Shown here piece by piece: positions 6,142 through 6,969 of a stretch of 6,969 nt of DNA. The stretch comes from CAKRHR01 sp964423195. Its GTDB lineage: Bacteria; Bacillota; Clostridia; Lachnospirales; Lachnospiraceae. The notes under the pieces are model-generated. The model ran no database searches and was not told where the DNA came from. It saw only the letters and a program-made list of their open reading frames with translations. The position numbers were made by a program, and so were the translations under genes. How positions within the stretch are numbered: position 1 is the first letter of the stretch; every line of letters begins with the position of its first letter. The stretch is taken from positions 1 through 6,969 of the forward strand of contig CAYRDY010000102.1 in the NCBI GenBank assembly GCA_964423195.1, in the 5' to 3' direction.

Positions 6142-6969
6142 TCACAAAATCAACCCCCGTGCGCGCGCCCATGTATTGTACAATTCCGTCCAGCGTTCCA
6201 CCGGAAAGACGCACAGTAGGCAAAACAGCACGGCTCCGGCCATCACACAGAAGCGGATCAGCACGAAATTTTTGTGCTGCCGCACGATGACGGCGACAAA
6301 CACGAGCGCCAGCCAGAGCATAAATACCATCGGCACGACGCGTTTGACGGTCAGACCGTAGACACTGATGTACATTGCCAGCTTGCTGACCGCGGTCGCG
6401 AGCAGAAGCAGCGTGAGAACTGAGAGAAGAATAGTCAGTATCCGGAGCCCCTTGTGCTTCCGGACAGGCGTTCGGGAAAATAGCCCCGCGAGGCCTAAAA
6501 ATATCAGATTCCACGCGCCAATCCGGCACAATTCGAAGAACCCGCTTCTGGCATACTCCGCATAGGTAAAATCACCCGGAAGCGTCCCCGCGAACGCCGA
6601 GAACAGATAGCTTCCCTGCAGTCCGATGAACAGAACATAGACCGCACAGAGGATGGCGAGCGCCGTGCATGTCGCCACATCCGGAAGTTTCCGCACACTT
6701 TTCCCCGTATTCAACAGCGCGTCCACACGCACCGTGTCCGTATTCCGCCCGTGGATGCCGCCGAAGACAAGACCGAACAGGTAGAAGGACACCGGAATCG
6801 AGAAAATGATTTTTATGAGGATCGTCAGAAAATGCCGCGCCAAGTACTGCCCCAGATTCTCGATCATTTCCACCAAATGCCCGACAATCCGCGAAAAACC
6901 CGCGTCCGCGCCCGACAACAGCGGCAGCACGACGGCGAGCAGCGGCACTGCGATCAGGATTCCGAGCAG
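6142..6969 (-). CDS. partial multi-pass membrane protein, DUF4153/DUF4173-like (N-terminus outside window)
   Basis: The frame is open to the right edge and gives 275 residues of the C-terminal part. A GTG at 6948 could be read as a start, but it lies within a hydrophobic helix with open frame before it and no ribosome binding site, so the gene almost certainly continues beyond the window. Hydrophobic segments suggest about seven membrane spans in the visible part, near residues 1-18, 48-71, 101-124, 145-164, 175-204, 211-229 and 236-256 counted from the edge. The loop FTYAEYARSGFFELCRIG (134-151) and the following YGLTVKRV (204-211) resemble conserved motifs I associate with DUF4153/DUF4173 membrane proteins, whose function is unknown. 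The short C-terminal tail (257-275) is amphipathic and Arg-containing. It is on the same strand as sbcD, 112 nt upstream, so read-through into sbcDC is possible. The family call is from memory of motifs and moderately sure. Confidence 0.7.
   Translation of the reverse strand: MLGILIAVPLLAVVLPLLSGADAGFSRIVGHLVEMIENLGQYLARHFLTILIKIIFSIPVSFYLFGLVFGGIHGRNTDTVRVDALLNTGKSVRKLPDVATCTALAILCAVYVLFIGLQGSYLFSAFAGTLPGDFTYAEYARSGFFELCRIGAWNLIFLGLAGLFSRTPVRKHKGLRILTILLSVLTLLLLATAVSKLAMYISVYGLTVKRVVPMVFMLWLALVFVAVIVRQHKNFVLIRFCVMAGAVLFCLLCVFPVERWTELYNTWARARGLIL

Noticed and set aside
6107..6529. A 140-codon leftward frame overlapping the membrane protein gene
   Set aside because: It is another frame of the same strand as the convincing multi-pass membrane protein and lacks any domain pattern.
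6946..6948. GTG as the start of the membrane protein
   Set aside because: The frame is open to the window edge with hydrophobic residues continuing upstream and no ribosome binding site, so the gene is partial.

Overview
The window looks like chromosomal DNA from an anaerobic, moderate-GC Firmicute, most likely a clostridial gut or sediment bacterium. This is an inference from several signs: strong AGGAGG-type ribosome binding sites 6-8 nt before every start, AT-rich intergenic stretches with a sigma-A-like promoter (TTGCAT-17-TATAAT), coding DNA that is visibly richer in GC than the spacers, and a Cys-rich cytosolic protein. I cannot name the species.

Layout. Positions 1-244 hold no complete gene: there is a possible 17-codon tail of an upstream reading frame, then AT-rich DNA ending in a clear promoter. 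Two rightward genes follow. The first is a small FMN-binding split-barrel protein of the pyridoxamine 5'-phosphate oxidase superfamily (245-646). The second is a 466-residue LVIVD-repeat beta-propeller (790-2190). They are separated by a 143-nt spacer with a nested hairpin and a second promoter candidate, so they need not form one operon. A perfect 10-bp stem with a T7 tract (2200-2233) ends the rightward unit.

The rest is read leftward and converges on that terminator. A partial multi-pass membrane protein resembling DUF4153/DUF4173 enters from the right edge (6969-6142). After a 112-nt spacer with an AT-rich dyad come sbcD (6029-4911) and sbcC (4909-2255). SbcD is the Mre11-like nuclease and SbcC the Rad50-like ATPase of the SbcCD complex, which processes DNA ends, hairpins and palindromes. 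The two genes are separated by one base (TGA-G-ATG), and the sbcC ribosome binding site lies inside the end of sbcD, a layout suited to translational coupling. All catalytic and ATPase motifs are present, and the zinc hook CPVC falls almost exactly at the middle of SbcC, whose coiled-coil arms are shorter than in E. coli or B. subtilis.

The sbcDC half is ordinary housekeeping DNA repair. The least understood part is the rightward pair, especially the propeller. I can count seven repeat units in it, with conserved-looking His clusters on successive blades. That would suit a metal-dependent enzyme, but the function is unknown. I found no mobile element, tRNA, rRNA or CRISPR array.
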